Part shown: positions 44,422 to 53,146 of the stretch, piece by piece
Layout: the number at the start of each line of letters is the position of its first letter
Position numbering within the stretch: the first letter of the stretch is position 1
Assembly (NCBI RefSeq): GCF_008801605.1
Contig: NZ_VZPJ01000021.1
Span: 16,666-80,665, forward strand
Direction of reading: 5' to 3'
Origin: Pseudomonas brassicacearum subsp. brassicacearum
Lineage (GTDB): Bacteria; Pseudomonadota; Gammaproteobacteria; Pseudomonadales; Pseudomonadaceae
Length of the DNA stretch: 64,000 nucleotides
The notes under the pieces: model-generated
What the model saw: only the letters and a program-made list of their open reading frames with translations
What the model was told of the DNA's origin: nothing
The model's database searches: none
Translations under genes and position numbers: made by a program

Positions 44422-45186
44422 TTACTTGAGGCTGCCCGACAGAAATTGTTGCAAGCGCTCGGATTGCGGATTGACCAGCACTTCGCGCGGGTTGCCGCTT
44501 TCTTCGACGATGCCTTTGTGCAAGAACACCAGTTGGTTCGACACTTCACGGGCAAAGCCCATTTCGTGGGTCACCACCACCATGGTCCGGCCTTCCAGGG
44601 CCAGGGCCTGCATCACCTTGAGCACGTCACCTACCAGTTCCGGGTCCAGAGCCGAGGTCGGCTCGTCGAACAACATCACCTCCGGCTCCATCGCCAGCGC
44701 ACGGGCAATCGCCACACGCTGCTGCTCGCCGCCAGACATATGGCCCGGGTAGGCATCCTTGCGATGAGCCACGCCAACCTTGTTCAGGTAGTGCTCGGCC
44801 TTCTCCCGCGCTTCAGCCTTGGACACGCCCAGCACATGCACCGGCGCTTCCATGATGTTTTCCAGCGCAGTCATGTGGGACCACAGATTGAAATGCTGGA
44901 ACACCATCGACAGCCGCGAACGCATGCGCTGCAGTTGCTTGGGGTCCGCGGCCTTCAACGCGCCGTCCTTGCCGGCCACCAGCTTCAACTCTTCGTTGTT
45001 GAGCAGGATCTTGCCGGCGTGGGGCTGCTCAAGCAGGTTGATGCAACGCAGGAAAGTACTCTTGCCGGAGCCACTGGAGCCGATGATGCTGATCACATCG
45101 CCAGCGGCGGCTTTCAGGGACACGCCCTTGAGCACTTCGTGACTGCCATAGCGTTTATGCAGGTCTTGGACTTCAAGCTTGTACAT
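44422..45186 (-). CDS. aotP: Arginine/ornithine ABC transporter ATP-binding protein
   Basis: This ATPase of the AotJQMP importer sits at the inner face of the membrane. Its 254 residues have Walker A GSSGSGKSTFLRC, Q-loop at MVFQHFNLWSH, signature MSGGEQQRVAIARAL, Walker B VMLFDEPTSALDPE and the H-loop in VVVTHEMGFA. The start at 45186 (MYKLEVQDLHKRYG) is the family start. Only 56 bp separate it from aotM, so the extra aotO gene found here in P. aeruginosa is absent. Confidence 0.95.
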   Translation of the reverse strand: MYKLEVQDLHKRYGSHEVLKGVSLKAAAGDVISIIGSSGSGKSTFLRCINLLEQPHAGKILLNNEELKLVAGKDGALKAADPKQLQRMRSRLSMVFQHFNLWSHMTALENIMEAPVHVLGVSKAEAREKAEHYLNKVGVAHRKDAYPGHMSGGEQQRVAIARALAMEPEVMLFDEPTSALDPELVGDVLKVMQALALEGRTMVVVTHEMGFAREVSNQLVFLHKGIVEESGNPREVLVNPQSERLQQFLSGSLK

Positions 45187-45242
45187 GCGGTCGGTTCTCA
45201 CAAAACGTCAGTCGTTGAGCAGTCGATCGGATCGATGCGTTA

Positions 45243-45941
45243 TCAGTGCTTGCGCGGGGCCAGGTAACCCAGCCAGCGGCGCTCGGCCAGTTTGAACAGG
45301 CGCACCAGGATGAAGGTCAGGCACAGGTAGAAAACGCCGGCCGTGATGTAGGCCTCGAACGGCAAGTAGTACTGCGCGTTCACCGTGCGCGCGGCACCGG
45401 TGATGTCGATCAGGGTCACGATGGATGCCAGGCTGGTGGTCTGCAACATCATGATCACTTCGTTGCTGTATTGCGGCAGCGCCCGACGCAAGGCCGATGG
45501 CAGCAGGATCCGGCGATACAGCTTGTAGCGCGACATGCCCATGGCCTTGGCCGCTTCGATCTCACCGTTGGGCGTGGCCCGCAGGCTGCCGGCGATGATT
45601 TCGGCGGTGTAGGCGCTAGTGTTGATGGCGAACGCCAGGCAGGCGCAGAAGGTCGCGCTGGACAGCCACGGCCAGAGGAAGCTTTCACGCACGATCGCGA
45701 ATTGCGCCAACCCGTAGTAGATCAGGAACAGCTGGACCAGCATCGGCGTGCCGCGGATCACGTAGGTGTAGAGCCACGCCGTCATGTTGACGACCGGCTG
45801 CTTGGACACCCGCATCAGCCCCAGGGGCAACGCCGCCAACAGACCGAAGAACAGCGACAGGGCCAACAGCTTCAGGGTGGTCAACAAGCCACTGAAATAC
45901 AGCGGCAAGGCTTCATAGATGACGTTGTAGTCGAAGATCAT
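45243..45941 (-). CDS. aotM: Arginine/ornithine ABC transporter permease AotM
   Basis: This HisM-type membrane subunit has 232 residues and about five membrane helices. The permease coupling motif reads EIEAAKAMGMSRYKLYRRILLPSALRRALP (EAA-type loop). Its ATG overlaps the aotQ stop by 4 bp. Confidence 0.93.
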   Translation of the reverse strand: MIFDYNVIYEALPLYFSGLLTTLKLLALSLFFGLLAALPLGLMRVSKQPVVNMTAWLYTYVIRGTPMLVQLFLIYYGLAQFAIVRESFLWPWLSSATFCACLAFAINTSAYTAEIIAGSLRATPNGEIEAAKAMGMSRYKLYRRILLPSALRRALPQYSNEVIMMLQTTSLASIVTLIDITGAARTVNAQYYLPFEAYITAGVFYLCLTFILVRLFKLAERRWLGYLAPRKH

Positions 45942-46627
45942 AGATCAGCCGCCCTTACGCCTACCGAGTAGCGCTTCTCAAGGTGACGCAATGCCAGCAA
46001 CGAGACGCTGGTGATCACCAGGTACATCGCCGCCACTGCGAGGAAGAAGGTGAAAGGCTCGCGCGTGGCATCTGCCGCCTGCTTGGCCTTGAACATCATG
46101 TCTTGCAGGCCCACCACCGAAATCAGCGCGGTCGCCTTGGTCAGCACCAGCCAGTTGTTGGTGAAGCCCGGGATCGCCAGGCGAATCATCTGCGGCACCA
46201 GCACCCGGAAAAACACCTGGAAGCCGTTCATGCCGTACGCCATGCCCGCCTCGGCCTGCCCCTTGGGGATCGCCATGAAGGCACCGCGGAAGGTTTCCGA
46301 CAGGTAGGCACCGAAGATGAAGCCCAGGGTACCGATACCGGCCGCCAGCGGGTTCAGGTCGATGTAGTCGTCGTAACCGAGCATCGGCGCCACGCGGTTG
46401 AGCAGGTCCTGGCCGCCGTAGAAAATCAGCAGGATCAGCACCAGGTCGGGAATGCCGCGAATGACCGTGGCATACAGGTCGCCCAGCCACGCCAGCCAGC
46501 GCACCGGAGAGAGGCGCAACGCAACGCCGATCAACCCCAGGACGATGGCCAGGGCCATGGACGACAAGGCGAGCTCAAGCGTCAACCATGCGCCATCGAG
46601 GATGACAGCCCCGTAGCCTTTCAACAT
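45938..46627 (-). CDS. aotQ: Arginine/ornithine ABC transporter permease AotQ
   Basis: This HisQ-type membrane subunit pairs with AotM and has 229 residues. VIRGIPDLVLILLIFYGGQ near residue 55 and the coupling loop GQAEAGMAYGMNGFQVFFRVLVPQMIRLAIP (EAA type) identify the family. It starts 90 bp after aotJ. Confidence 0.93.
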   Translation of the reverse strand: MLKGYGAVILDGAWLTLELALSSMALAIVLGLIGVALRLSPVRWLAWLGDLYATVIRGIPDLVLILLIFYGGQDLLNRVAPMLGYDDYIDLNPLAAGIGTLGFIFGAYLSETFRGAFMAIPKGQAEAGMAYGMNGFQVFFRVLVPQMIRLAIPGFTNNWLVLTKATALISVVGLQDMMFKAKQAADATREPFTFFLAVAAMYLVITSVSLLALRHLEKRYSVGVRAADL

Positions 46628-46717
46628 GATTCAGGTCCTCGAAAGTGGGATGAAAAAATGGCGCAAACCGCAGAGATCCTGTTGCTTGCGCCATTTCGCA
46701 CGAGTGGCGGGACGTCG

Positions 46718-47491
46718 TTACTTGCCGTAGATGTCGAAAGCGAAGTATTTGTCCTGGATTTGCTTGTACTTGCCGTTCTCGCGAATGGCCGCGATCGCGC
46801 CGTTGATCTTGTCCTTCAACGCGTCGCCCTTGCGCACCGCGATGCCGACGCCGTCGCCGAAGTACTTGACGTCGGTAAAGGCCGGGCCGACGAACGCGAA
46901 GCCCTTGCCAGCATCGGTCTTGAGGAAGCCGTCATCCAACAGCGTAGCGTCTGCCACGGTGCCGTCGAGACGACCAGCGGACACGTCCAGGTAGATCTCG
47001 TTCTGCGAACCGTATGGTTTGATCTCGGCACCCAGCGGAGCCAGGACTTCACGGGCGAAACGCTCATGGATCGAACCACGCTGCACGCCGATGTTCTTGC
47101 CCTTGAGCTCGGCCAGACCGTCGCTGACCTGGGTACCGGCCTTCATCACCAGACGGGCCGGGGTGTTGTAGTACTTGTTGGTGAAATCAACCGACTTCTT
47201 GCGATCTTCGGTGATCGACATGGACGACAGGATCGCGTCGATCTTGCGGACCTTGAGCGCCGGGATCAGGCCGTCGAACTCTTGCTCGACCCACACGCAC
47301 TTGACCTTCATCTCTTCGCACAGCGCATTGCCGATGTCGTAGTCGAAACCGACGATGCTGCCATCCGGAGCTTTCGAGGCGAACGGAGGGTAAGCCGCTT
47401 CGATACCAATCTTCAGGGGCTTCTCATCAGCGAAGGTCGGCAGGGACAGCACGGACAGTGCCAGGGCGCCAAGCAGCACAAGTTTCTTCAT
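46718..47491 (-). CDS. aotJ: Arginine/ornithine periplasmic binding protein
   Basis: This periplasmic receptor delivers arginine or ornithine to AotQM. Of 257 residues, the first 21 are a signal peptide (KKLVLLGALALSVLSLPTFA). The mature part follows the LAO/HisJ family: LKIGIEAAYPPFASKAPDGSIVGFDYDIGNAL, then ILSSMSITEDRKKSVDFTNKYY and IGVQRGSIHERFAREV. It is the first gene of the aot operon. Confidence 0.95.
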   Translation of the reverse strand: MKKLVLLGALALSVLSLPTFADEKPLKIGIEAAYPPFASKAPDGSIVGFDYDIGNALCEEMKVKCVWVEQEFDGLIPALKVRKIDAILSSMSITEDRKKSVDFTNKYYNTPARLVMKAGTQVSDGLAELKGKNIGVQRGSIHERFAREVLAPLGAEIKPYGSQNEIYLDVSAGRLDGTVADATLLDDGFLKTDAGKGFAFVGPAFTDVKYFGDGVGIAVRKGDALKDKINGAIAAIRENGKYKQIQDKYFAFDIYGK

Positions 47492-47658
47492 CTTGGGACT
47501 CCATCGGTAAAGGGCAAAAACGGCAGAGTGAGCAACAGCCCAATATGCGAATGGGTGAAACGAACTTTGGTGCTGCGTCCTAGGAAGCTCACGTTTTATT
47601 CAACACGAGCCACGACGAGCGAGTGATCGGCATTCTAACGACAGGCCCGAAGCCGATA

Positions 47659-47674
47659 TTTCTTCAATGCGACA
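47659..47674 (-). promoter_or_regulatory. Candidate ArgR site upstream of aotJ
   Basis: TGTCGCATTGAAGAAA on the minus strand is an exact TGTCGC-N8-AA match, 168 bp before aotJ. A weaker TGTCGTTAGAATGCCG lies 31 bp downstream at 47628-47643 in the same orientation. Confidence 0.6.
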
Positions 47675-48036
47675 ACAAATTACAGAAGCACCGAGAAAGC
47701 TGTTCGAGCGCATTGACAGCTCCGCAAATTCATGCAAGAGCAAAAGAAGGGAAACCGATCTATGCTGCAAATAGCGGGCCCATTATTCGCAAACCCTTCT
47801 AATCCGGCAAGCACAGCGTGTCGGCTTATTTTGGGAGACGCCTGGAACCGCCCTGTAATGGGGCTTGGCGTTTCACATCGCCCCGCTGTGGCGCCTTTGG
47901 TTACACATTTCGAAACACCGGTAACGCTCAGACACCTCCTACTTTGAAGGTCGATATTTATTCGCAGACCATACCAGCCGAACACAAAACACTTTGGCAG
48001 AGGGCTCATCCCGGCAGAGGTTTAGAACCAAGGCTT
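47675..48036. other. Intergenic region between aotJ promoter and REP
   Basis: No gene or clear signal is seen here. The 697-bp gap between aotJ and acs contains the ArgR sites, this plain stretch, a REPIN and the acs terminator. Confidence 0.5.
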
Positions 48037-48123
48037 TGTGGGAGCAAAGCTTGCTCGCGAAACAGACGCCTCGATTTCTGCAAGACCGCATCGCCTTCAT
48101 CGCGGGCAAGCCTTGCTCCCACA
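48037..48123. repeat. REP pair (REPIN), type 1 variant
   Basis: TGTGGGAGCAAAGCTTGCTC faces CGCGGGCAAGCCTTGCTCCCACA, just downstream of acs. Confidence 0.85.
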
Positions 48124-48135
48124 AAAGCCTAATAA

Positions 48136-48170
48136 AAAAGCCCCGCTCGGCACTGCCGGGCGGGGCTTTT
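48136..48170 (-). terminator. Terminator of acs
   Basis: AGCCCCG / CGGGGCT with inner pairing is followed on the minus strand by TTTTTTATT. Confidence 0.88.
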
Positions 48171-48188
48171 CGGTTTTACGGGTTACCG

Positions 48189-50144
48189 TCAGGCAACGTT
48201 CATGGTCTTGTGCGTCTCGATCAGATGTGCCACCACACCCGGATCAGCCAGGGTGGAGATATCACCCAACCCGTCGTACTCCGCCGTGGCGATCTTGCGC
48301 AGGATGCGGCGCATGATCTTGCCGGAGCGGGTTTTCGGCAGCCCCGGTGCCCACTGGATCACATCCGGCGAAGCAATCGGACCGATCTCCTTGCGCACCC
48401 AGTTCTTCAGTTCCAGGCGCAGGGCCTCGCTGGTTTCTTCGCCGGCATTGAGGGTGACATAGACGTAGATGCCCTGCCCCTTGATGTCGTGCGGCACACC
48501 GACCACCGCCGCTTCGGCGACTTTCGGGTGGGCGACCATGGCGCTCTCGATCTCGGCAGTACCCATGCGGTGGCCGGACACGTTGAGCACGTCATCCACC
48601 CGACCGGTGATCCAGTAGTAGCCATCCTCGTCGCGACGCGCACCGTCACCGGTGAAGTACATGCCGCTGAAGGTTTTGAAGTAGGTGTCGACAAAGCGGT
48701 CATGGTCGCCGTACAGCGTACGCGCCTGGCCTGGCCACGAATCGAGGATCACCAGGTTGCCTTCGGCCGCGCCTTCGATCAGGTTGCCGAGGTTGTCCAC
48801 CAACGCCGGCACCACGCCGAAGAACGGACGCGTGGCCGAACCTGGCTTCAACGCCGTGGCGCCTGGCAATGGGCTGATCAGCACGCCACCGGTTTCGGTC
48901 TGCCACCAGGTATCTACGATAGGGCAACGCTCCTTGCCGACATTCTTGTAGTACCAGTCCCAGGCTTCCGGGTTGATCGGCTCACCCACCGAACCCAACA
49001 GGCGCAGGCTGCTGCCGTCAGCACCTTCGACGGCGGCGGTGCCCGAGGCCATCATCGCGCGGATGGCGGTCGGCGCGGTGTAGAGAATGCTGACCTTGTG
49101 CTTGTCGATGACCTTGGCCACCCGGGTGATGTCCGGGTAGTTCGGCACGCCTTCGAACAGCAGCGTGGTCGCACCATTGGCCAGCGGGCCGTAGACGATA
49201 TAGCTGTGGCCGGTGACCCAACCCACGTCGGCGGTGCACCAGTAGACCTCGCCTGGCTTGTAGTCGAACACCCGCTCATGGGTCAGCGCCGCGTACAGCA
49301 AGTAGCCGGCCGTGGTGTGCTGCACGCCCTTGGGCTTGCCGGTGGAACCGGAGGTGTAGAGGATGAACAGCGCTTCCTCGGCACCCATTTCCTTCGGCGC
49401 GCAAACGGTACCGGCCACTTTCATCAGGTCTTCGTACCAGATGTCGCGGTGCTGGTTCCACTTGATGCCGCCACCGGTGCGCTTGCACACGATGACCTTC
49501 TGGATGCTGCTGGTTTCCGGGTTGGTCAACGCGTCATCGACGTTGGCCTTGAGCGGGATCTTCTTGCCAGCGCGAACGCCTTCGTCGGCGGTGATCACCA
49601 CTTTGGATTTGCAGTCGATGATCCGGCCTGCCAGCGCTTCAGGCGAGAAACCGCCGAACACCACCGAGTGAATCGCACCGATCCGGGCACAGGCCAGCAT
49701 CGCGACCACGGCTTCAGGGATCATCGGCATGTAGATGGTCACCACGTCGCCGCGGTGCACGTCCTGGCCGCGCAGGGCGTTGGCAAACTTGCAGACTTCT
49801 TCATGCAGCTCGCGATAGGTGATGTTGCGACTCTCGGCAGGGTCATCGCCCTCCCAGATAATCGCAATCTGATCGCCGCGCTCGGCCAGGTGACGGTCGA
49901 GGCAGTTGTAGGAAACGTTCAGGGTGCCGTCGGCGAACCACTTGATGTCGACATGGTGATCGTCGAAGGACGTCTGCTTCACCGTGGTGAAAGGCTTGAT
50001 CCAATCGAGGCGCTTGGCCTGCTCGCGCCAGAAGCCGTCCGGGTTGACGACCGACTGCTGGTACATGGCCTTGTAGGTCGCCTCGTCAGTCAGCGTATTG
50101 GCCGCAACCTCGGGACGAACGGGATACACAGAAGCCGCACTCAT
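48189..50144 (-). CDS. acs: Acetyl-CoA synthetase
   Basis: This enzyme activates acetate to acetyl-CoA through acetyl-AMP. Its 651 residues are of the usual length. The AMP-binding P-loop reads LFILYTSGSTGKPKGVQHTT, followed by YWCTADVGWVTGHSYIVYGPL and VDTWWQTETGG. The C-terminal PKTRSGKIMRRILRK carries the regulatory lysine that is acetylated in this family. It is monocistronic between a terminator and a long upstream region. Confidence 0.97.
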   Translation of the reverse strand: MSAASVYPVRPEVAANTLTDEATYKAMYQQSVVNPDGFWREQAKRLDWIKPFTTVKQTSFDDHHVDIKWFADGTLNVSYNCLDRHLAERGDQIAIIWEGDDPAESRNITYRELHEEVCKFANALRGQDVHRGDVVTIYMPMIPEAVVAMLACARIGAIHSVVFGGFSPEALAGRIIDCKSKVVITADEGVRAGKKIPLKANVDDALTNPETSSIQKVIVCKRTGGGIKWNQHRDIWYEDLMKVAGTVCAPKEMGAEEALFILYTSGSTGKPKGVQHTTAGYLLYAALTHERVFDYKPGEVYWCTADVGWVTGHSYIVYGPLANGATTLLFEGVPNYPDITRVAKVIDKHKVSILYTAPTAIRAMMASGTAAVEGADGSSLRLLGSVGEPINPEAWDWYYKNVGKERCPIVDTWWQTETGGVLISPLPGATALKPGSATRPFFGVVPALVDNLGNLIEGAAEGNLVILDSWPGQARTLYGDHDRFVDTYFKTFSGMYFTGDGARRDEDGYYWITGRVDDVLNVSGHRMGTAEIESAMVAHPKVAEAAVVGVPHDIKGQGIYVYVTLNAGEETSEALRLELKNWVRKEIGPIASPDVIQWAPGLPKTRSGKIMRRILRKIATAEYDGLGDISTLADPGVVAHLIETHKTMNVA

Positions 50145-50562
50145 CTTTCTTACCTCGGTGAATAGTTGTTTTTGTATGATCCCGTTGTAGCCCGGGGCGG
50201 GCCTATAGAACCATTCGACGATGGTAGTAACAAGTCCCTACAAAATGTCGGTACTAACGTGCAATCCACCAAATCCCCTGTGGGAGCGAGCTTGCTCGCG
50301 ATAGCGCCTGCCCATCCAATATCAATTCACCAGACAGCCACCGACTCCCAGTCGATTATTACCAGATCAACCAACAGTGTTTATCAAAACCGAGTCTGTT
50401 TACCCCCACCCTCACCTTCTAAAATCCACCTCGCCAACCGGCAAACACGATTAGCGCAACACAGCCCCCACGAAGGCCGTTAATCAAACTTCCAATATCA
50501 GCTCCACACGCAACCCTAAAAAGGTTGCGTGACCCCACTCGACTTCAAGAAAGGTGAATTAG
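50145..50562. other. Region between acs and the DUF2790 gene
   Basis: It holds the divergent promoters, a single type 1 REP at 50279-50309, and a hairpin CACGCAACC/GGTTGCGTG (50507-50531) with a 7-nt loop ending 31 bp before the DUF2790 gene. No gene is supported. Confidence 0.5.
50507..50531 (+). promoter_or_regulatory. Leader hairpin before the DUF2790 gene
   Basis: A perfect 9-bp stem with loop CTAAAAA. It lies in the probable 5' leader and may be an attenuator, mRNA stabiliser or operator. There is no T-run directly after it. Confidence 0.45.
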
Positions 50563-50826
50563 ATGAAAGCTTTATGGGTTCTGGTCCTCGGCAGCCTTTG
50601 CGCCACCGCGATGGCAGACGAGCTCCCGACCGATGCTGCACAGCAAAAACCGGCCATCGAGGAGTACACCTACTCCACCCACCTGGACATCGCCAAAGTC
50701 ATCTCCATGAGCGAAATCCCGAACGTCTGCGAAGTGGTCCCGGCGAAGATGGAATACGACGATTCCAAGGGCCAACGCCACATCCTGCGCTACAGCGTCA
50801 TGGGCAATGGCTGCTCCAACGGCTGA
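50563..50826 (+). CDS. DUF2790 exported small protein
   Basis: This 87-residue Pseudomonas-type protein of unknown function has a signal peptide (MKALWVLVLGSLCATAMA). The DUF2790 core is YSTHLDIAKVISMSEIPNVCEVVPAKMEYDDSKGQRHILRYSVMGNGC, with two cysteines that may form a disulfide in the periplasm. The family often responds to metals, but nothing here shows this. AAGGTGAATTAG precedes the start. A second small exported protein follows after 31 bp. Confidence 0.85.
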   Translation: MKALWVLVLGSLCATAMADELPTDAAQQKPAIEEYTYSTHLDIAKVISMSEIPNVCEVVPAKMEYDDSKGQRHILRYSVMGNGCSNG

Positions 50827-50857
50827 TCAACGTCATCGAACCAGGAACAACTACCAA

Positions 50858-51073
50858 ATGAAAAGCAGATTGATCTTCGCCCTTGCCCTGTCCGTGCTGG
50901 CCACCAATACTTTCGCCGCCGACGGTTTTGATCGCACCGGTTCCGCAGCCGCGATCAAGGGTTACGACCAGACGGATTCCGCCACGATCGCCAGTGACGA
51001 TCACGCCAACACTGACCCCACCGCGGTGGCTAGCGACGGCAGCGATCACACCGGTTCGGCCCATATCGATTGA
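50858..51073 (+). CDS. Small exported repetitive acidic protein
   Basis: This 71-residue protein has no recognised family. The signal peptide is KSRLIFALALSVLATNTFAA. The mature 50 residues are made of degenerate repeats of the form D(R/Q/H)TxSA (DRTGSA, DQTDSA, DHANTDPTAVA, DHTGSA), rich in Asp, Ser, Thr and Ala. AGGA lies 9 bp before the ATG. It probably shares a transcript with the DUF2790 gene and is followed by a hairpin at 51094-51113. Confidence 0.7.
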   Translation: MKSRLIFALALSVLATNTFAADGFDRTGSAAAIKGYDQTDSATIASDDHANTDPTAVASDGSDHTGSAHID

Positions 51074-51093
51074 TCATTACTGACATTTTCCAC

Positions 51094-51113
51094 GGCCCGG
51101 TTTCGATCGGGCC
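51094..51113 (+). terminator. Weak terminator hairpin
   Basis: GGCCCG / CGGGCC with an 8-nt loop; only a short T-containing tail follows, so termination strength is uncertain. Confidence 0.5.
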
Positions 51114-51562
51114 TGGTTGTGTCTAGAACCGCTTAAACCCCTCCGCAAACACAACATGTAGTGCAAACACGCAAAAAACGCTCGTTTTTTGATCAAAAAA
51201 AACTGCAATACGATCCATGCAAAAAAAATCTTCAGCGGCCAAAGCCTTGTAAACCCTCGCTCCCATGCGGATATGCCGCCCACTACCCCTTCTGTGAGCT
51301 ATTTCGTCGCAGCACGTAGGCAAAAAAGTCCTTATAATGCCGCGTTAAACGGGCCTGCAATATTCCCTTACAGGGGATCACGCCTACCTGGAGCCCACGC
51401 AGAGGCCAATCGCCTCCTCGCGTTCACAGCCGCTCCGGAATGACCCGTACATTTTTCTGTTTATTGCCTGCGTCAGCTGCTGCAACAAACGATTTTTCAA
51501 GATCCACCGCGGCCAGTAGGCCTTCATCGGGCATCTGGCCCTCACGCAGGAGACGACACGTC
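51114..51562 (+). promoter_or_regulatory. Upstream region of nrdB
   Basis: ACACAACATGTAGTGC at 51149-51164 resembles the NrdR box (ACACWATATATWGTGT). No clear second box at the usual three-turn spacing was found. A TATAAT at 51333-51338 is a candidate -10. No nrdA coding sequence is present in the gap. Confidence 0.45.
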
Positions 51563-52810
51563 ATGCTGAGCTGGGACGAATTCGACAAAGAAGACGGCGA
51601 AGTTGCTGTAAAAGGCGCAAACGCCGGCCACGCTTCTGAAGCCAACATGGACCGCCTCGACAGCGCCGGCGGTGCCGCTGCCCTGGAAGCCCGGGCCGTG
51701 ACAGCCAGCGACTCGGCCGCGATCATTCGCGCCAAGGCCGCCCTCGACAAACTCGACGTCGCCGAAGGCCTCGCCGAACTCGAAGGCGCCTCCGCCCGTG
51801 TCGCCGTCGATGAAAAGCGCATGATCAACTGCCGCGCCGACCTCAACCAGCTCGTGCCATTCAAATACGACTGGGCCTGGCAGAAGTACCTGGACGGCTG
51901 CGCAAACCACTGGATGCCGCAAGAAGTCAACATGACCGCCGACATCGCCCTCTGGAAAAACCCGGAAGGCCTGACCGACGACGAGCGCCGCATCGTGATG
52001 CGCAACCTGGGCTTCTTCTCCACCGCCGACTCCCTGGTTGCCAACAACCTGGTCCTGGCCGTGTACCGCCTGATCACCAACCCGGAATGCCGCCAGTACA
52101 TCCTGCGCCAGGCGTTCGAAGAGGCGATCCACACCCACGCTTACCAGTACTGCATCGAATCGCTGGCCATGGATGAAGGCGAGATCTTCAACATGTACCA
52201 CGAGATCCCATCGGTCGCGAAAAAAGCCGCCTGGGGCCTGAAATACACCCGTTCGATCTCCGATCCGAAGTTCGAAACCGGCACCCCGGACACCGACAAA
52301 GAACTGCTGCGCAACCTGATCGCCTACTACTGCGTCCTGGAAGGCATCTTCTTCTATTGCGGCTTCACCCAGATCCTCTCCATGGGTCGCCGCAACAAAA
52401 TGACCGGCGTCGCCGAGCAGTTCCAGTACATCCTGCGCGACGAATCCATGCACCTGAACTTCGGCATCGACGTGATCAACCAGATCAAAATCGAAAACCC
52501 ACACTTGTGGGATGCCGAGATGAAGGAAGAAGCGACCCAGATGATCCTGCAAGGGACCCAACTGGAGATCGAATACGCCCGCGATACCATGCCTCGCGGT
52601 GTGCTGGGCATGAACGCGGCGATGATGGAGGACTACCTCAAGTTCATCGCTAACCGTCGCCTGTCGCAGATTGGCCTTAAAGAAGAGTACCCAGGGACGA
52701 CTAACCCGTTCCCTTGGATGAGCGAAATCATGGACTTGAAGAAAGAGAAGAATTTCTTTGAGACTCGGGTGATTGAGTATCAGACCGGTGGGGCTTTGAG
52801 CTGGGATTGA
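51563..52810 (+). CDS. nrdB: Class Ia ribonucleotide reductase beta subunit
   Basis: This is the radical-generating subunit that works with NrdA to make deoxyribonucleotides. Its 415 residues carry the iron and radical residues: Asp in FFSTADSL, E187 and H190 in FEEAIHTHAYQYC, Y194 as radical tyrosine, then EGIFFYCGF and RDESMHLNFG for the second iron site. The N-terminal 85 residues are an Ala/Asp-rich helical extension. The start at 51563 has AGGAG 9 bp upstream. nrdA is not adjacent on either side. Confidence 0.95.
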   Translation: MLSWDEFDKEDGEVAVKGANAGHASEANMDRLDSAGGAAALEARAVTASDSAAIIRAKAALDKLDVAEGLAELEGASARVAVDEKRMINCRADLNQLVPFKYDWAWQKYLDGCANHWMPQEVNMTADIALWKNPEGLTDDERRIVMRNLGFFSTADSLVANNLVLAVYRLITNPECRQYILRQAFEEAIHTHAYQYCIESLAMDEGEIFNMYHEIPSVAKKAAWGLKYTRSISDPKFETGTPDTDKELLRNLIAYYCVLEGIFFYCGFTQILSMGRRNKMTGVAEQFQYILRDESMHLNFGIDVINQIKIENPHLWDAEMKEEATQMILQGTQLEIEYARDTMPRGVLGMNAAMMEDYLKFIANRRLSQIGLKEEYPGTTNPFPWMSEIMDLKKEKNFFETRVIEYQTGGALSWD

Positions 52811-52846
52811 TTCGAAAGAAAAATCCTAGGCTCCACGCGTAACTAA

Positions 52847-52872
52847 AAACCCCGTGAAAACGGGGTTTTTTG
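52847..52872 (+). terminator. Terminator of nrdB
   Basis: AACCCCG / CGGGGTT with loop TGAAAA, then a T-run. Confidence 0.92.
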
Positions 52873-53146
52873 TCTTCTACAGAACCAAACCGCGTTTAAC
52901 TCCAGGATAGGCGCGCTACCTTTACCCTACGAAAAACTTAGCATTGACGCTGTGTCGCCTCGATTGGCCCTCACCCTGGCCTCTCCGAAACGTCGGTTCA
53001 CCTAAAGGTAACGGGGACCGCCCTCCTCCGTACCCCGCTTCCCCCCATTTATGGGAAACCGCCTTGCGCTCTTCGCTATAACCTTAGAAGCAACTGCGAA
53101 TTAGACTTGCCGGAGTTCAGTCCGCGTTGTGATTAAGGAAGACAAC
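52873..53146. other. Intergenic region upstream of the LysE gene
   Basis: No gene is seen. It is GC-rich and C-rich around 53015-53050. A promoter for the next gene is expected, but none could be named. Confidence 0.4.

Noticed and set aside
47994..50165. Long open frame opposite acs
   Set aside because: It runs through a REP and terminator and mirrors the codons of acs.
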